DNA from: Eledone cirrhosa
Taxonomy: Eukaryota; Mollusca; Cephalopoda; Octopoda; Eledonidae
Direction: 5' to 3'
DNA length: 64,000 nucleotides
Assembly (NCBI GenBank): GCA_964016885.1
Contig: OZ024743.1
Location: 126,683,919-126,747,918 of the forward strand
Below, in pieces: positions 1 to 9,590 of the stretch (the stretch's first letter is position 1; each line of letters opens with the position of its first letter). Under the pieces are notes generated by a model. It did not search any database, was not told where the DNA came from, and saw only the letters and a program-made list of their open reading frames with translations. A program made the position numbers and the translations under genes.

Positions 1-349
1 GTTCAAATCAAGCAATAGTTACTTTTATTATAAATTCATTCAATTTGATAATTCATTTCAAACCAGTGGTTTTCAAGCGGGGTCCATATAAGAATTTTGG
101 GGGTCCACAGAAAAAAAAAAAAAAATTAGGGATCCACAGTAGTATTATTTTTAGGGGTCCATGAAAAAACTTTGCTTTCAAAGAAAATATCCGAAGTCTT
201 AGAGAAAGAAAACAAAGTTAAAAACAAATAAACAAATAAAGCAATTAACAAAAGCAGTTAGTCTAACAATTCTAAGGAATTAATAGAAATCAAAAGAAAT
301 GATATTGGTGAAAACTAGAATCAGCGGTGATAAAGTGTAACTAAATGTT

Positions 350-500
<151 letters not shown>

Positions 501-599
501 AATACTGTTTTCCAGGGGACTTTGGCTGGCATTGGGCAAAATCTTCGAGCAATAAAATCAGAAGCAGAAATAAACCGTTGCACGAGAAAGCCTCTTATT

Positions 600-1295
600 A
601 CTACTATCAAATGCTGCCAGGTCAAAATAGGTGAAATGATAAAGATGCTTTATCCCAATTGTTTCCATGTGACGTGCTGCGCATCTCCTTCGAAATTTCA
701 TCCTGAAAGTTAAAGCCTTTTACGAAGACGTGAACGGTCTCATTGCGTTGGTAAAAGCTCCAACACTAGAAAGGCTCTTCTCAAATATATCGGACTTCCC
801 CCTGAGCCAATTGTCACTCAATGGGGCAGTTTGGTCGAGATAATTAATAGGATCGATGAAGGAGGAATTCTTGTGGAAAAAGTTAGACAACATGTCAATT
901 CACCAACAATAAAAACGAGTTTGAGATAGACAGTGTGATACTATTTGCCACTAAAAGATTGAATATTAGAAATCGGTGAGTTCACAATATTCAATTGAGG
1001 AAGCATTTAAAAGTCTTGCTGATTTCAATTTTGCCCCAAATCCGTGTCAAATAAAAAAGTATCTGAGCTCTAGATTGCAAGAAAACGATCTAGGACGAAT
1101 TTGCCAAATGGAAAATTCGTTAATATCTCCCAAGAACTACAGTCTCTTGTTTAAGTGTCAACTTACATCAGCTAGTGTTGAGCGTAGTTTTTCCAATGCT
1201 CAGTAAAATACTAATTAAAGACAGGGGTGTTCTTCCAAGAACGTCAAATTTTATATTGCAGCAATATAAAATAATTTTGATTTTGTCGTTTGATG
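600..1295 (+). pseudogene. hAT transposase pseudogene (central and C-terminal parts)
   Basis: Three frames together give a typical hAT transposase order. First, MLYPNCFHVTCC (about 646-681) matches the usual 'LYP..xHxTC.AH' block. Next, LIALVKAPT (about 740-765) leads by frameshift into LPPEPIVTQWGSLVE (about 798-842), the 'PP.P..TRWGTWL' block. Then 976-1206 ends in SASVERSFSNAQ, the hAT dimerisation motif, and after a one-base shift the frame continues SKILIKDRGVLPRTSNF (about 1204-1254). At least three frameshifts and several stops show it is non-functional. The family assignment rests on motif order, seen by eye and not by a database search. Confidence 0.7.
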
Positions 1296-1505
1296 TTTTT
1301 AATGAATAATAAAGATCTTGAGTTAAAATTTATAATATTTTTAGGTGTTTATAAGGCATAAAAAATGTTTAAGATCTAAAAATAAGGACTAAGTAAGGTC
1401 TAAAAACTAAAAATATTAAGGTCTAAAGAAATTGTCCTATTCATGACAGTTGCTTCTTGAAAGACGTTATTACTTAAAAGAAGGTATTTTACCAATTGCA
1501 TTGTT
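1296..1505. other. AT-rich stretch, no feature recognised
   Basis: Contains short repeated phrases of the type 'aggtctaaaaa' (about 1370-1430) but no coding or RNA feature that I can support. Confidence 0.5.
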
Positions 1506-1511
1506 TATTTA

Positions 1512-1880
1512 TGTCAAGGTCAGGCTGCTGTCTTCTACTGGTACCACGTAACCCAGTACAACCTGCTTCATGGTCGAATGGTCGGCGATTAAACCGGCTC
1601 ACTCACCAGACCCTGGTTTGGGGAGGAATGTAAGTGAAACCCCAGCAACACAAACACCAGAGCTGTAAAAAAGACGGATGAACTCCTCAGAGTCAACGGC
1701 CACCCACCTTAACTATAGGTTAAATAGCCTCACCAACCCGCAATTCGCCAAGTGTGGTGAGTACGGCTACACCTCTGATATGACCACAATCAAACAGAAA
1801 AAGGTGGCGGTCAACCGGGGAGGGATTTCTCCAACAGGAGTGGGAAGGCCCTGGATTGGATTGGATTGTTTATTTATTAC
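1512..1880 (+). repeat. Unassigned retroposon-like block ending in a short tandem tail
   Basis: This stretch is clearly more GC-rich than its flanks. It ends in GGATTGGATTGGATTG (about 1854-1869), a 5-nt tandem tail like those left at the 3' ends of some non-LTR retrotransposons and SINEs. No continuous reading frame has recognisable motifs. I infer the 3' end of an unidentified retroelement. Confidence 0.35.
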
Positions 1881-2459
1881 ACCGGGTATCTGAAGTATTT
1901 GTTATAACTTATAGAAACGACCCTTTCTGTGTAAATAAAACAGTGTAATAGTGGGGGTTGGAGGTAGAATGGACCTTAGTTGGTTTCGTCGTTGAGCGGC
2001 GATCAATGGAACAGCTACGCATGAAATTAACGTAAACCGTTAACGTAATTCTCTGAGATTCAGTGTGACATAAATGTATGAAAAGGCTAGTACTTTGAAT
2101 TACAAGTGTACTGAGATTATCACAACAACAACACGTAGCCAAAAAAATAGCTATGTCATAACCGGAAATAGCTATCATAAAACATACGTGTATTTCTCAG
2201 TCCTGTTCGTTTATGCTCAGCCAATTCTTCTCCAGTAACTAGACAGGAACTTTTGGCTGAGGAAGTCACCGAAAATTAGTTCTGCCACAGCCAGCTACTC
2301 TCCATGGCACTATCTTATCTCAATCGATATTTCCGCATCCACACATTCACTTATAAATTTCAACACTTCACAATAAAATACTATTCTTTGAACACTACAA
2401 TTAATAAGTTGTTGGCGAAATATCATGTTATATGAAACATTTTACGTATTCTGGTTGTG
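1881..2459. other. Intergenic AT-rich sequence, nothing recognised
   Basis: Short open frames are present on both strands but none has motifs, and there is no RNA-like structure that I could identify. Confidence 0.5.
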
Positions 2460-2473
2460 TTATATTTTATACA

Positions 2474-2662
2474 CAAGGGCGGTGAATTGGCAGTATCGGT
2501 AGAGGGTTGGACGCCATGCTTTCTAGCATAGTTACGTCCCTTTACATTCTGAGTTCAAATCCCGCCGAGGTTAAGTTTGCCTTTCATCCTTACGGGGTCG
2601 ATAAAATAAAGTACCAGTAATGCACTGGGTAATTGCTGGCCTTGTGCCTAAAGTAGAAACAG
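2474..2662 (+). mobile_element. Cephalopod-type tRNA-derived SINE with target-site duplication
   Basis: The tRNA-like head has an A box (TGGCAGTATCGGTAGAGG) and a B box (GAGTTCAAATCCC), followed by the SINE body with CCTTTCATCCTTACGGGG and the 3' end GCCTAAAGTAGAAAC. It is flanked by a perfect 14-bp direct repeat TTATATTTTATACA at 2460-2473 and 2663-2676, the footprint of LINE-mediated insertion. SINEs of this sequence type are abundant in octopus and squid genomes. This copy appears full length and fairly young. Confidence 0.9.
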
Positions 2663-2847
2663 TTATATTTTATACATGAGGTCATCGTATTCCATGAAAT
2701 GAATAAAAATATCAAAATTAGCAGTTTGGTTTCCTTGTTGGTCAGTCTCAATTCATTGTTGGTCCTCCTCGTTTATCAACCACACTAATCAATTTGTACA
2801 ACACACGGCAAAAAATCGACCAAGATTTCACCAACAGCCACAACACT

Positions 2848-3375
2848 CTTTCGGCTTCCATCCATTTTCCTGTCGCTACAGTGCCGACCGCCTTCCACGC
2901 CATACTGCTTTCAACGAGGTCATAAAGCATGGCTTGGATGCTGCAGACTTCCCCTCCCAGCTCGAGCCGGTGGGGCTGGACGGAGGGGATGGCAAAAGGC
3001 CAGACGGCATTGGCAATCTTCTCGTTCCGCGGTGGTTAACCTCATCTGGGATGCCACATGCAGCGATACATTCTCCGGCGGCAACCTGGTGCAATCTACG
3101 ACTAACCCATGCTATGCTGCATTTCGGGCTGAGGAGGGTAAACTCTCCAAATATTGGTCGCTCTCCGACAGGTTTGCAGTCGAGTCCCTAGAAGTGTAGA
3201 CTTCTGGTGTCCTTGGCGCTAGGGCTACCTCCCTACTTACCACTATAGGCACTGAGCTGGTGTGCCGCAGGTGTGAGCCTCGCAAGATGGACTGGCACTT
3301 CCAGTGTATCTCCCTTACCATCCTCCGGGGAATCGCTATCTCTATTCTGTCCGCCGTAAGAGATGGGGAGGGCAA
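2848..3375 (+). pseudogene. Fragment of a widespread invertebrate repeat protein (DGKRPDG/WDAT motif)
   Basis: One frame gives NEVIKHGLDAADFPSQLEP, then GLDGGDGKRPDGIGNLLVPR (about 2910-3030). A frameshift leads to VNLIWDATCSDTF (about 3036-3074) and KLSKYWSLSDRFAVESL (about 3138-3190). After another shift comes GTELVCRRCEP and ISLTILRGIAISIL (about 3250-3350). This order (SRLEPSGL, DGKRPDG, VWDATC.DTF, KY..L, F.VE, Q..S..I.RGNA.S..) is that of uncharacterised proteins found in many copies in molluscs and cnidarians and usually linked to retroelement ORF ends. At least two frameshifts make this copy a pseudogene. Its biochemical function is not known to me. Confidence 0.65.
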
Positions 3376-3452
3376 GGGAGATGGAGGTGATAAAAGTGTG
3401 AGTTCGGCTCATCTGTGTTTGGACCTGGTGTACGTGTATGTGTATATTTAGA

Positions 3453-3572
3453 GTTACGGTCCCTGGCGGTCTGAGATCAAATGCTGCCGAGGTTAACTTT
3501 GCCTTTCATCCTGACAGGGTTGATAAAATGCACTGGGATAATTGCTTGCTGTGTACCAAAAGTAGAAATAAT
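3453..3572 (+). mobile_element. Older, 5'-truncated copy of the tRNA-derived SINE
   Basis: Recognisable phrases of the SINE body are CGAGGTTAACTTTGCCTTTC, then GATAAAATGCACTGGGATAA and AAAGTAGAAATAATTAT. They carry more substitutions and an internal deletion compared with the copy at 2474-2662. The A-box part of the head is missing. No target duplication was found. Confidence 0.75.
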
Positions 3573-3651
3573 TATTATAATTATTGCTATTGTGATATTA
3601 TATTAAGTCAACAAGTTATAACTATATAGTTAGTTGTTCAAGACATCGGAA

Positions 3652-3723
3652 GCGTCTGTGGTGTAACGGTTAGCATGGTTGCAGTCCAAGCAGGAGATCC
3701 GGTTTCAATTCCCGTCCGACGCA
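3652..3723 (+). pseudogene. Isolated tRNA-Gly(UCC)-like copy outside the main array
   Basis: This 72-nt sequence aligns end to end with the array tRNA and keeps the anticodon TCC. However, it has mismatches in the acceptor stem (T6 opposite C), the anticodon stem/loop edge (CAG for CCT) and the T arm (B box TTTCAATTCC). The 100 or so bases downstream match the 3' flank of array units (the TCTAACGTTTTAGACTAT block), whereas the upstream flank does not. It is therefore a detached piece of an array unit, cut off by the LINE to its right. Confidence 0.8.
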
Positions 3724-4234
3724 TCTTTAGTTTACTTTTGTATGTAGACACTCTTCATGAAGATTTTTTCTTATTTTATTTTCACAACGATTTCTACTGC
3801 ATGTTATATGTCTAACGTTTTAGACTATATATATATCTTAAGATATAGATAGATATCTTTCTTTATTTGGCACAGGGGCGTACACAAATGGGACATTACA
3901 AGACGTGACGGCGGGGGTTTTACATAACATCTTTAACAATGATAAGTAACAATAAACTATATAAAAATAAAACAATTGAAATCCCCATTAGGGGGGGGGG
4001 GGTAACGCTACTGCGGGTTGTTTTACACCCCGTGGATAGAACAACCCTCAACACCAGGAACACGTTTTGTAGGTGTTCCCGTCTTCCCTCTGTTTATCTA
4101 CCTCAACCTACAGGTTTATATACAGAGATGGCCCATTCACCCGGGCCATTTTCGCCAAATTCACCCACCTTTTAGCGAATTTACTGGGATGTAGCACCTC
4201 TCTCTCCACTCTCACCTTTCTTCTGAAGTAGTAC

Positions 4235-4987
4235 TTAAAGAAAGGGATGAGTTGTTGTCCGGAGAGAAAGGTGCTTGCCCTCAGTCTTTTTAACCTCCTC
4301 CACCATATTACCTTTCGCCATAGCCCCCAGACAGATGAAGACCGCCTCTCCTTCATTCTTAAATGAAGGCGGCGGAGTGATCCTCACGATGAACTCGGCT
4401 GACAACTGGATGCGTCCCACACGTGACAGTAGCTGTTCGACATAATTCCACGGGTCGGTCACCCCAGGGCACTGAACATTTGCGTGCAGAACGGTTTCGA
4501 TGTCCTGCTCGCATCTTGGACAGGTCATTTTGGCAGGATCTCTGCCAGGGCGTCCGTTCCTGTAGATTTTGTCTCGAACTCGTAGAGCTCCTCGGTAGCA
4601 CTGCCAGACCAGAGACCTCTGGAAGTTATCCATAGGCCCTGGACGGAAAGTCCTCCCGAACAGACTGATTAGTTCGTCTTCCTCGATGCCTAGAGTTTCC
4701 CCGAGAACGTCGTCGCACTTATCCTCCACTAATCCCCTATAGAATGTCGAAGTGGAGTCTCCGCTGATTGCCATTTCCGCTTGGTAGAGAGCTGTGAGCG
4801 CCTGAGGGCACTTGAGGTGCCAGGCGCCCATTTTTGGTCTTCGCTTAACCAAGGACTGCAACTCTGTTAATGAGACGAGTTGTGGAAGAGCTCGTCTCAC
4901 AAACGACAGCCACACCGGTTCGCCGGTCAGGAACACCTGGAGATGGCGTAGCCTCAGCGCGTGTTTGCGCATCATCAGCCACGGCAT
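4235..4987 (-). pseudogene. LINE ORF2 C-terminal region with CCHC zinc knuckle
   Basis: This 250-codon open stretch continues the reverse transcriptase protein after a frameshift at about 4990-5090. The segment MTCPRCEQDIETVLHANVQC (residues about 154-173) has the C-x2-C-x8-H-x4-C pattern of the C-terminal knuckle of L1/Tx1-type ORF2 proteins, which is thought to contact RNA. The upstream part (WLSFVRRALPQL, FYRGLVED) resembles the thumb/linker region of these proteins. The last residues before the stop look unconserved. Confidence 0.7.
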
Positions 4988-6300
4988 GCCCAGCCCTCCG
5001 TTAGAAGGGTGTTGACAGCAGATGGCTCACCAATGGAGCCTGTTTCTTCCAGAGGAACTTGAAGAGTAGTCGTTCCATTTTGGTGAAGTATTCGCGGGGG
5101 CAAGGCACGATGACGGACGTAGTAGATGACGTAGTAGATGACGGACGCTATGTAAGTGTTCTCCACCTCCGCTCGACCTTTCAAGGAGAGTTTGCACTCA
5201 GCCCACTTCTGGGTGAGTGCAAACACCTTCGCCGTGACCTCGTTCCAGTTCTTGTCCACCTGGAGGTCTCGACCAAACCAGACCCCGACCAATTTCACCG
5301 GTCCTTCCATCCAGCGTCCAACGACACTGTCGGAAGGCATGGGTTTGCCTCTCCATGTGCTGAGTTGCAAACCGACAGACTTGTTTGGGTTTAGTCTTGC
5401 TCCTGTCAACGTTTCGTATTCCTGTAATAGGTTGCCGATTACCCCGATGTCTGAGGTTTTCGACACCATTACGGTTATGTCGTCGGCATAGACCGACGCT
5501 GCTTTCCGCAGTCCTGGTTCGATCGGGATGCCCTGCAACAGCTCCAACTTCCGCAGTAATGGCTCGAGAGTCAGTACATACAGAATGGAGGAGAGAGGGC
5601 ACCCCTGACGGATGGAACGCATGATTTGGAATGGCTCCGATAGGTAGCCATTCACCTTCACTGCCGAGTAGATGCTGGTGTGCATGGCAGCGATCCAGCC
5701 TCTGAAGACGGGACCGAAGCCGGCCGCCTTGAGAACCGCTTCCAAGTATTGTTGGTGGACCCTATCAAATGCCTTAGACTGATCTAAATTGATCAGAGCC
5801 CCACCGAAGCTAGGTTTACACCTTACCCCCTCTATTATGTATCGCATGAGGGGGAGGCTGTCGTGTATGGACCTGGTCGGGATTGCACACGTTTGCGCTT
5901 CCCCTACCAAGTTCTCGACGACAAGCGCCAGCCTGTCTGCTAACACCTTGGCCAAAATCTTTAACTCTGTGTTGAGCAGAGTTATGGGCCTGAAATTGCT
6001 TATCTCATCCCCCTTGTTCTCATCTTTTCTGATCAGCGTTACTACGCCTCTGCCTACAGAACTGGGAATCCTCCCGTTCTGCTGCCAGTTGCAATAGACC
6101 GCTTCGAGGACGCCAGAGAACAAGTCTGGCATGCTTATGTAAAATTCATAGGGTAGACCATCTAAACCGGGTGACTTGCGTTTCCCACAGCGACCTAGGG
6201 TATCTTCTATTTCACCCGCTGTGATCGGCCTTTCCCAACTCTCCGCATCCGTGCTCGAGAGTCGTGGTACGCCGTCGAGGTAGGAGCTGAAGTCCATCAC
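4975..6300 (-). pseudogene. LINE ORF2 reverse transcriptase core
   Basis: A 441-codon open frame carries all RT core motifs in order. These are SPGLDGLPYEFY (residues 43-54), FRPITLLNTELKILAKVLADRL, split here as FRPITLLN (103-110) and LAKVLADRL (116-124), motif A NLDQSKAFD (171-179), motif B RQGCPLS (231-237), motif C YADD (271-274), motif D LNPNKS (303-308) and LVGVWFG (337-343). It would synthesise cDNA by target-primed reverse transcription. The catalytic aspartates (D173, D273, D274) are present. After about residue 400 the frame leaves the conserved protein. A 12-nt tandem duplication (about 5114-5139) gives VIYYVIYYV. An in-frame stop near 6319 and further frameshifts upstream separate it from the endonuclease, so the ORF2 is dead although the core looks well preserved. 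Confidence 0.85.
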
Positions 6301-6318
6301 CTCCCTTGATGTACCGCT

Positions 6319-6887
6319 TTACCCGAACAGTTGTGCAAAATGCTGCTGGAAGGCCGTGCACATTTGCTTGGATTCAAGTAGAATGCGTCCATCTTTGTCT
6401 TGCAAGGACTGTATTGTGGATTTGTTGCCACTTTTCACCTCTGCCACTCGGGCCCAGCTAATAGCTTTGGCTCCCTCGTTTCTTAGAGCACGTGTTCTAC
6501 TTCTGACAATACAACTTTCGTGTATCACGTTGAAGAACTGGTCTAGTGCCGTTCTCGCCGCTAGCACGTCAGCTGTACTGCCATTCCTGAGTGCCTCTTC
6601 TACTTTAGCTACCAGTTCCTTTTCGGGTTTTTTTTTTCTAAAGCTACTTCCTTGCAAAATGCTATCAATTCTATTCTAATTGCTCTCTTGAGAGAGCTCC
6701 ACCACCTGTTGTTGACGGTCGCCCCCGTCAACTGCCACTTAACTAAGGTGCTAATCCGTTTACTGTAGGCCTGACGCGTCGGAAGCGACATGTTTAGCTT
6801 CCAGTATCCGGGTCCCTGTCTATGTGTTCTATCAAGGTTGACTACGCAGGTGACTAATTTGTGGTCTGAATAGGCAACCATGTACAT
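6319..6887 (-). pseudogene. LINE ORF2 endonuclease C-terminus and linker to RT
   Basis: Two overlapping frames make this region. The first starts MYMVAYSDHKLVTCVVNL (about 6887-6834), containing the SDH triad of the apurinic-type endonuclease, and runs through GPGYWKLNMSLP, the usual 'G.G.WK.N...L' block after the nuclease. A shift within the T-run at about 6629-6638 leads to LVAKVEEALRNGS and then KSTIQSLQDKDGRILLESK (about 6430-6374), the 'I..L.D.DG....' block upstream of RT. It ends at a stop next to the RT frame. Confidence 0.75.
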
Positions 6888-7542
6888 TTGTGGACAGCTT
6901 AATGTTTCCTTATCATTCTGTCTAATTAAAAATCTATCTAAATACGATCTAGAAGACCCAGTGCGGTTGCTCCACGTCCACAGTGGTACACTTAGGAAGT
7001 CTAGTCGATATCTATCAGCCAGTTGGAATTGGCTGATGAGATTTTTGAGGCTATTACACCCCCTCTATTATAACAAGCTCCTACATAATCCCAACGTGCA
7101 TCTAAGATACCATTCCAGTCCCCCGCTAACACTAAGGAGCGAGCGTTCCCAGGAATGGCTCCAGACGCTTGAAGAACTCTGGTCGCGAGATGTCCCAGTC
7201 GGGGCATATACGGCCACCAGTCTGAAAGCTCCCCCTTCACCACCATTCACGTCCAGGACCACCAAGCTGTCCTCCGGGTCCAAGTGAATCGTTTGTGCTT
7301 TGAGATCCAAGTTTTTTCGAAACAGAACAGCCCCCCCCCCCTCCACCTCCTGGCTGACAGAGAGATGCGTAGATCTCAAAGTCATCGAACATGGGGGTTA
7401 GCTGCTGCTTGTCGTGAATCCTGGACTCGACAATGGCTATCACATCTATATAATGTGACCTGAGATCATTTAAAAGCTGGCCCTGTTTCCAGGACATACC
7501 CAGGCCACGTACATTCAAACATCCAGCTTGTATAGTCGCCAT
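6888..7542 (-). pseudogene. LINE ORF2 apurinic-type endonuclease, frameshifted
   Basis: The frame opening at 7542 reads MATIQAGCLNVRGLG and IDVIAIVESRI (catalytic Glu). A C-run at 7331-7342 breaks the frame, after which LVAVYAPTG appears. Another shift gives SLVLAGDWNGILDARWDYV (about 7130-7075), the GD.N block. The sequence then continues through PLWTWSNRTGSSRSYLDRF (about 6970-6915), the 'TW.......S.LDR' block. Motif order is that of EEP-family endonucleases of L1-like LINEs, which nick target DNA. Homopolymer slippage explains at least one break. Confidence 0.78.
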
Positions 7543-7582
7543 GTTGGTGAAGAAGAGTTAAGGAGAGAAAAGGCAGGAACAC

Positions 7583-8154
7583 TTACTTTTTCGTTTCCTG
7601 GAGGTTGGGTTGTTCGATCTCCATGTCCAGATTGGGGGTGTTTGGGGAAAGAGGGAATCCTTTTAGCAGGACATGGTTAAGGGGTTTTTAGCAAGGGGGG
7701 CCCACATCATGTGGGAAGGTCCCTTTCAATGTTTCATGTTGTAGGGTTGTTACCCTGATCAGTTTGAGGTTTGGGGGAGAGTCGTTGGTGGGGAAGGTTT
7801 TCCCTTCCGTTTGGATACTAGGGTCCTTTCGGACAGTTTCTACTAGTTCTTTGTTTGTTGTTTTTATGTATGTGTAATGTGTTTTATTTTTTATGTGTAC
7901 TGTTTCTATTTGTAGTTTTCTTTTTTGTGGGTGGGGTTTGTGATTGTGGTGGTGTGGGTGTTTGTTTTGTTGGTGAAGTGTTTGGTTGTGTTGGTGGTGA
8001 TTGTGTTGGTGTGTTTGTCGTTTGTGGCGGTGTGTTTATGGTGGGGTTGGGTGTGTGCGTCTTTTCTGCAGAAGTTTTTGTTGTTGTGTATGTTTTATCT
8101 CTTTTTTGTTTTTTGGATTTTTGGGGTTCCTCAGATATATCTGTGGAAGTTTAA
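7583..8154 (-). pseudogene. Putative LINE ORF1 C-terminal tail (Pro/Thr-rich)
   Basis: Upstream of ORF2 on the minus strand there is a long open stretch. It starts near 8154 with TDISEEPQKSKKQKRDKT and is followed by a low-complexity run rich in Pro, Thr, Gln and Asn (about 8060-7900). After a frameshift, VETVRKDPSIQ begins and leads to DMEIEQPNLQETKK, ending at a stop at 7583-7585, about 40 nt before ORF2. Its position and composition fit the tail of a LINE ORF1 RNA-binding protein. An in-frame stop near 7697 and the frameshift show decay. No structured ORF1 domain is visible, so the call is inference from position. The GT-rich look of the plus strand here is the complement of this tail. Confidence 0.4.
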
Positions 8155-8199
8155 GCTAAAGGGTCGGGAGGAAAGGCAGTTTAATATCCGGTCTCATCT

Positions 8200-8530
8200 C
8201 AATGTGGCTACCTTCAATTAAGGTCTAAATGCCTCCTTGAACATTGGTAATACACAAAGACAGAAATCCGTCTTTTAGTGAGAATTTTCTTTTAAATTTT
8301 ACATGCAGCCCAGCTTGCCTCCCATTACCACATGTAACTGATCAGAACTGAAAATTAAATTGTGTGTCATAAATTCACATGCCAGAGAGCAATGATACGA
8401 GTAAACCTTTCTCAGTATCAAAACCCTCCGAGTACCAGCCACATAGCATGGCCTGATTTCTGTATCGAATGATTTCGTGAAGTCAACAAACATCACATAA
8501 AATACTTTGTTCTTTCCAATATTTAACATA
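8200..8530 (-). pseudogene. RT fragment (RTE/jockey-like) embedded in the array unit
   Basis: On the minus strand, 8529-8299 reads KVFYVMFVDFTKSFDTEIR, which matches RT motif A of RTE/jockey-type LINEs (VVFVDFTKAFDTV). About 57 residues later comes SSDQLHVVMGGKLGCM, which matches motif B (TNGVKQGCVL) at the normal spacing. Beyond it, traces of the block 'AM..EAF' appear in another frame. This is a fossil piece of retrotransposon carried inside the tandem unit, antisense to the tRNA gene. Motif C (YADD) is not seen. Confidence 0.6.
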
Positions 8531-8651
8531 TTTATATATCATACAGAGAAAAGAAGGTATAGAAAATATGACTGAGTTCAGAGAAAACTTAAAGCAGCAA
8601 CTTTGGCAGAGACAAACAATTTGTATTGATCAGTATTTTTGAATGACGGAG

Positions 8652-8723
8652 GCGTCGGTGGTGTAACGGTTAACATGGTTGCCGTCCAGGCAGTCGATCC
8701 GAATTCGACTCCATGCCGACGCA
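8652..8723 (+). pseudogene. tRNA-Gly-like copy, degenerate
   Basis: The 72 nt are collinear with the consensus tRNA. The anticodon is still TCC but position 33 is G instead of the invariant U, and the T arm (GAATTCGACTCCATG) no longer pairs. A T run follows at 8724-8728. Confidence 0.8.
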
Positions 8724-8850
8724 TTTTATTTTTTTTATGTAGACATTGTTTATTTGGATGGTTCATATTTTATTTTCCTAACTTTTCACCTTCATGTTAC
8801 ATGTCTAACGTTTTAGACTATCTATCCCTGCCTAAAAATCAAGTATAAGT

Positions 8851-8879
8851 AACCATGCTAACCGTTACACCACCGACGC
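8851..8879 (-). pseudogene. tRNA-Gly 5' half-gene at inversion junction
   Basis: The 29 nt equal the reverse complement of the first 29 nt of the consensus tRNA, with no 3' half. The breakpoint lies after the D arm. Confidence 0.85.
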
Positions 8880-9282
8880 TTCATACAAGTCCGATCATCA
8901 TTTAAGGTACTGAACTATACAAAATACTCGTGTCTACCAAAGCTGCTGCTTTAAATATTCTCTGAATTCAGCCAAGCTTTCTCTTAACATTGCTCTCTGG
9001 CGTGAGGGCCCATGGCACACAAGTTGAACTGATGTAGTAGAAGTTGATACTTTTTAACTTCTGTCCTTTCCCTCTTTTAATTGAATTATATATAAAAAAG
9101 GAATAACATTAGAATTTGAACAAACGGAAGACGACAGACTTTAAAACACAGCATAGCTTAGCAAGGCCGTTTGCTTGCAAGCGGATCGAATATTATTATT
9201 ATTATTCGATATAACCCATACTTACATTTAAAAAAGAAATGTTATGATTGAAAAGATAAAACACATCCATAAGTGACTCAGT

Positions 9283-9354
9283 TGCGTCTGCCAGGAGCCG
9301 AATCCGGACCTACTGCTTGGAAAGCAACCATGCTTACCGTTACACCACAGACGT
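9283..9354 (-). pseudogene. tRNA-Gly(UCC)-like copy, moderately degenerate
   Basis: The anticodon loop TTTCCAA is kept. The acceptor stem has a compensated T6-A67 pair but an A1/C72 mismatch, and the T stem has a mismatch at the loop-closing pair. The same changes occur in the paralogues at 57252 and 63712, so they pre-date duplication of this segment. Confidence 0.7.
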
Positions 9355-9439
9355 CTTTCCGATGCGGTGAATCATTTAAAGATTCTAACCTATATATAAT
9401 TTTTGTGTCTATCAAAGCTGCTGTTTTAATTTTTTTGCT

Positions 9440-9590
9440 ATATTCATCCATTTTTCTCCTTCATTGTGTGTTGGCAATGTTCGAGGAGGCATTCTGTGCT
9501 CAACTGAAGGTAGCCGCATTGAAATAAGACCTGATACTAAACTACCTTTCCTCAAGACCCGACAAGCGTGTGCGTTCTACATTTTGCGAG
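9440..9590 (+). pseudogene. RT fragment continuing past motif B
   Basis: Two overlapping frames give LAMFEEAFCA and then RIEIRPDTKLPFLKT. These resemble the 'AML.EAF' and 'I.IR...DGKLF.L.R' blocks downstream of motif B in RTE-type reverse transcriptases. The frameshift between them and the absence of YADD show it is a fossil. Confidence 0.45.

Larger units (their letters stand above)
3855..8160 (-). mobile_element. L1/Tx1-like non-LTR retrotransposon, inactive
   Basis: Read on the minus strand, the order is an ORF1 tail (8154 to 7583), an ORF2 endonuclease (7542 to about 6800), reverse transcriptase (about 6300 to 5000), a C-terminal region with a CCHC knuckle (4987 to 4235), and a 3' region with AATAAA (complement of 3862-3867) close to the 3' end. 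The clade call (L1/Tx1-like) rests on the apurinic-type endonuclease, the GRSIHDSL-like stretch upstream of RT motif A and the C-terminal knuckle. It is tentative within L1-like elements. The 5' end abuts tRNA-array sequence at about 8160 with no clear target duplication, and the element may be 5'-truncated. Several frameshifts make it inactive. Confidence 0.75.

Noticed and set aside
4359..5602. Several plus- and minus-strand open frames overlapping the LINE
   Set aside because: They are shadows of the RT and C-terminal frames and lack any recognisable motif.
7855..8221. Plus-strand Val/Cys/Phe-rich open frames
   Set aside because: They are the complement of the AC-rich LINE ORF1 tail and carry no motifs.
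9273..9527. Open frame across the reverse tRNA copy, repeated at 57242 and 63702, as a conserved gene
   Set aside because: The conserved peptide (SGPTAWKATMLTVTPQT) is just the antisense tRNA translated. The frame persists because the segment was duplicated.
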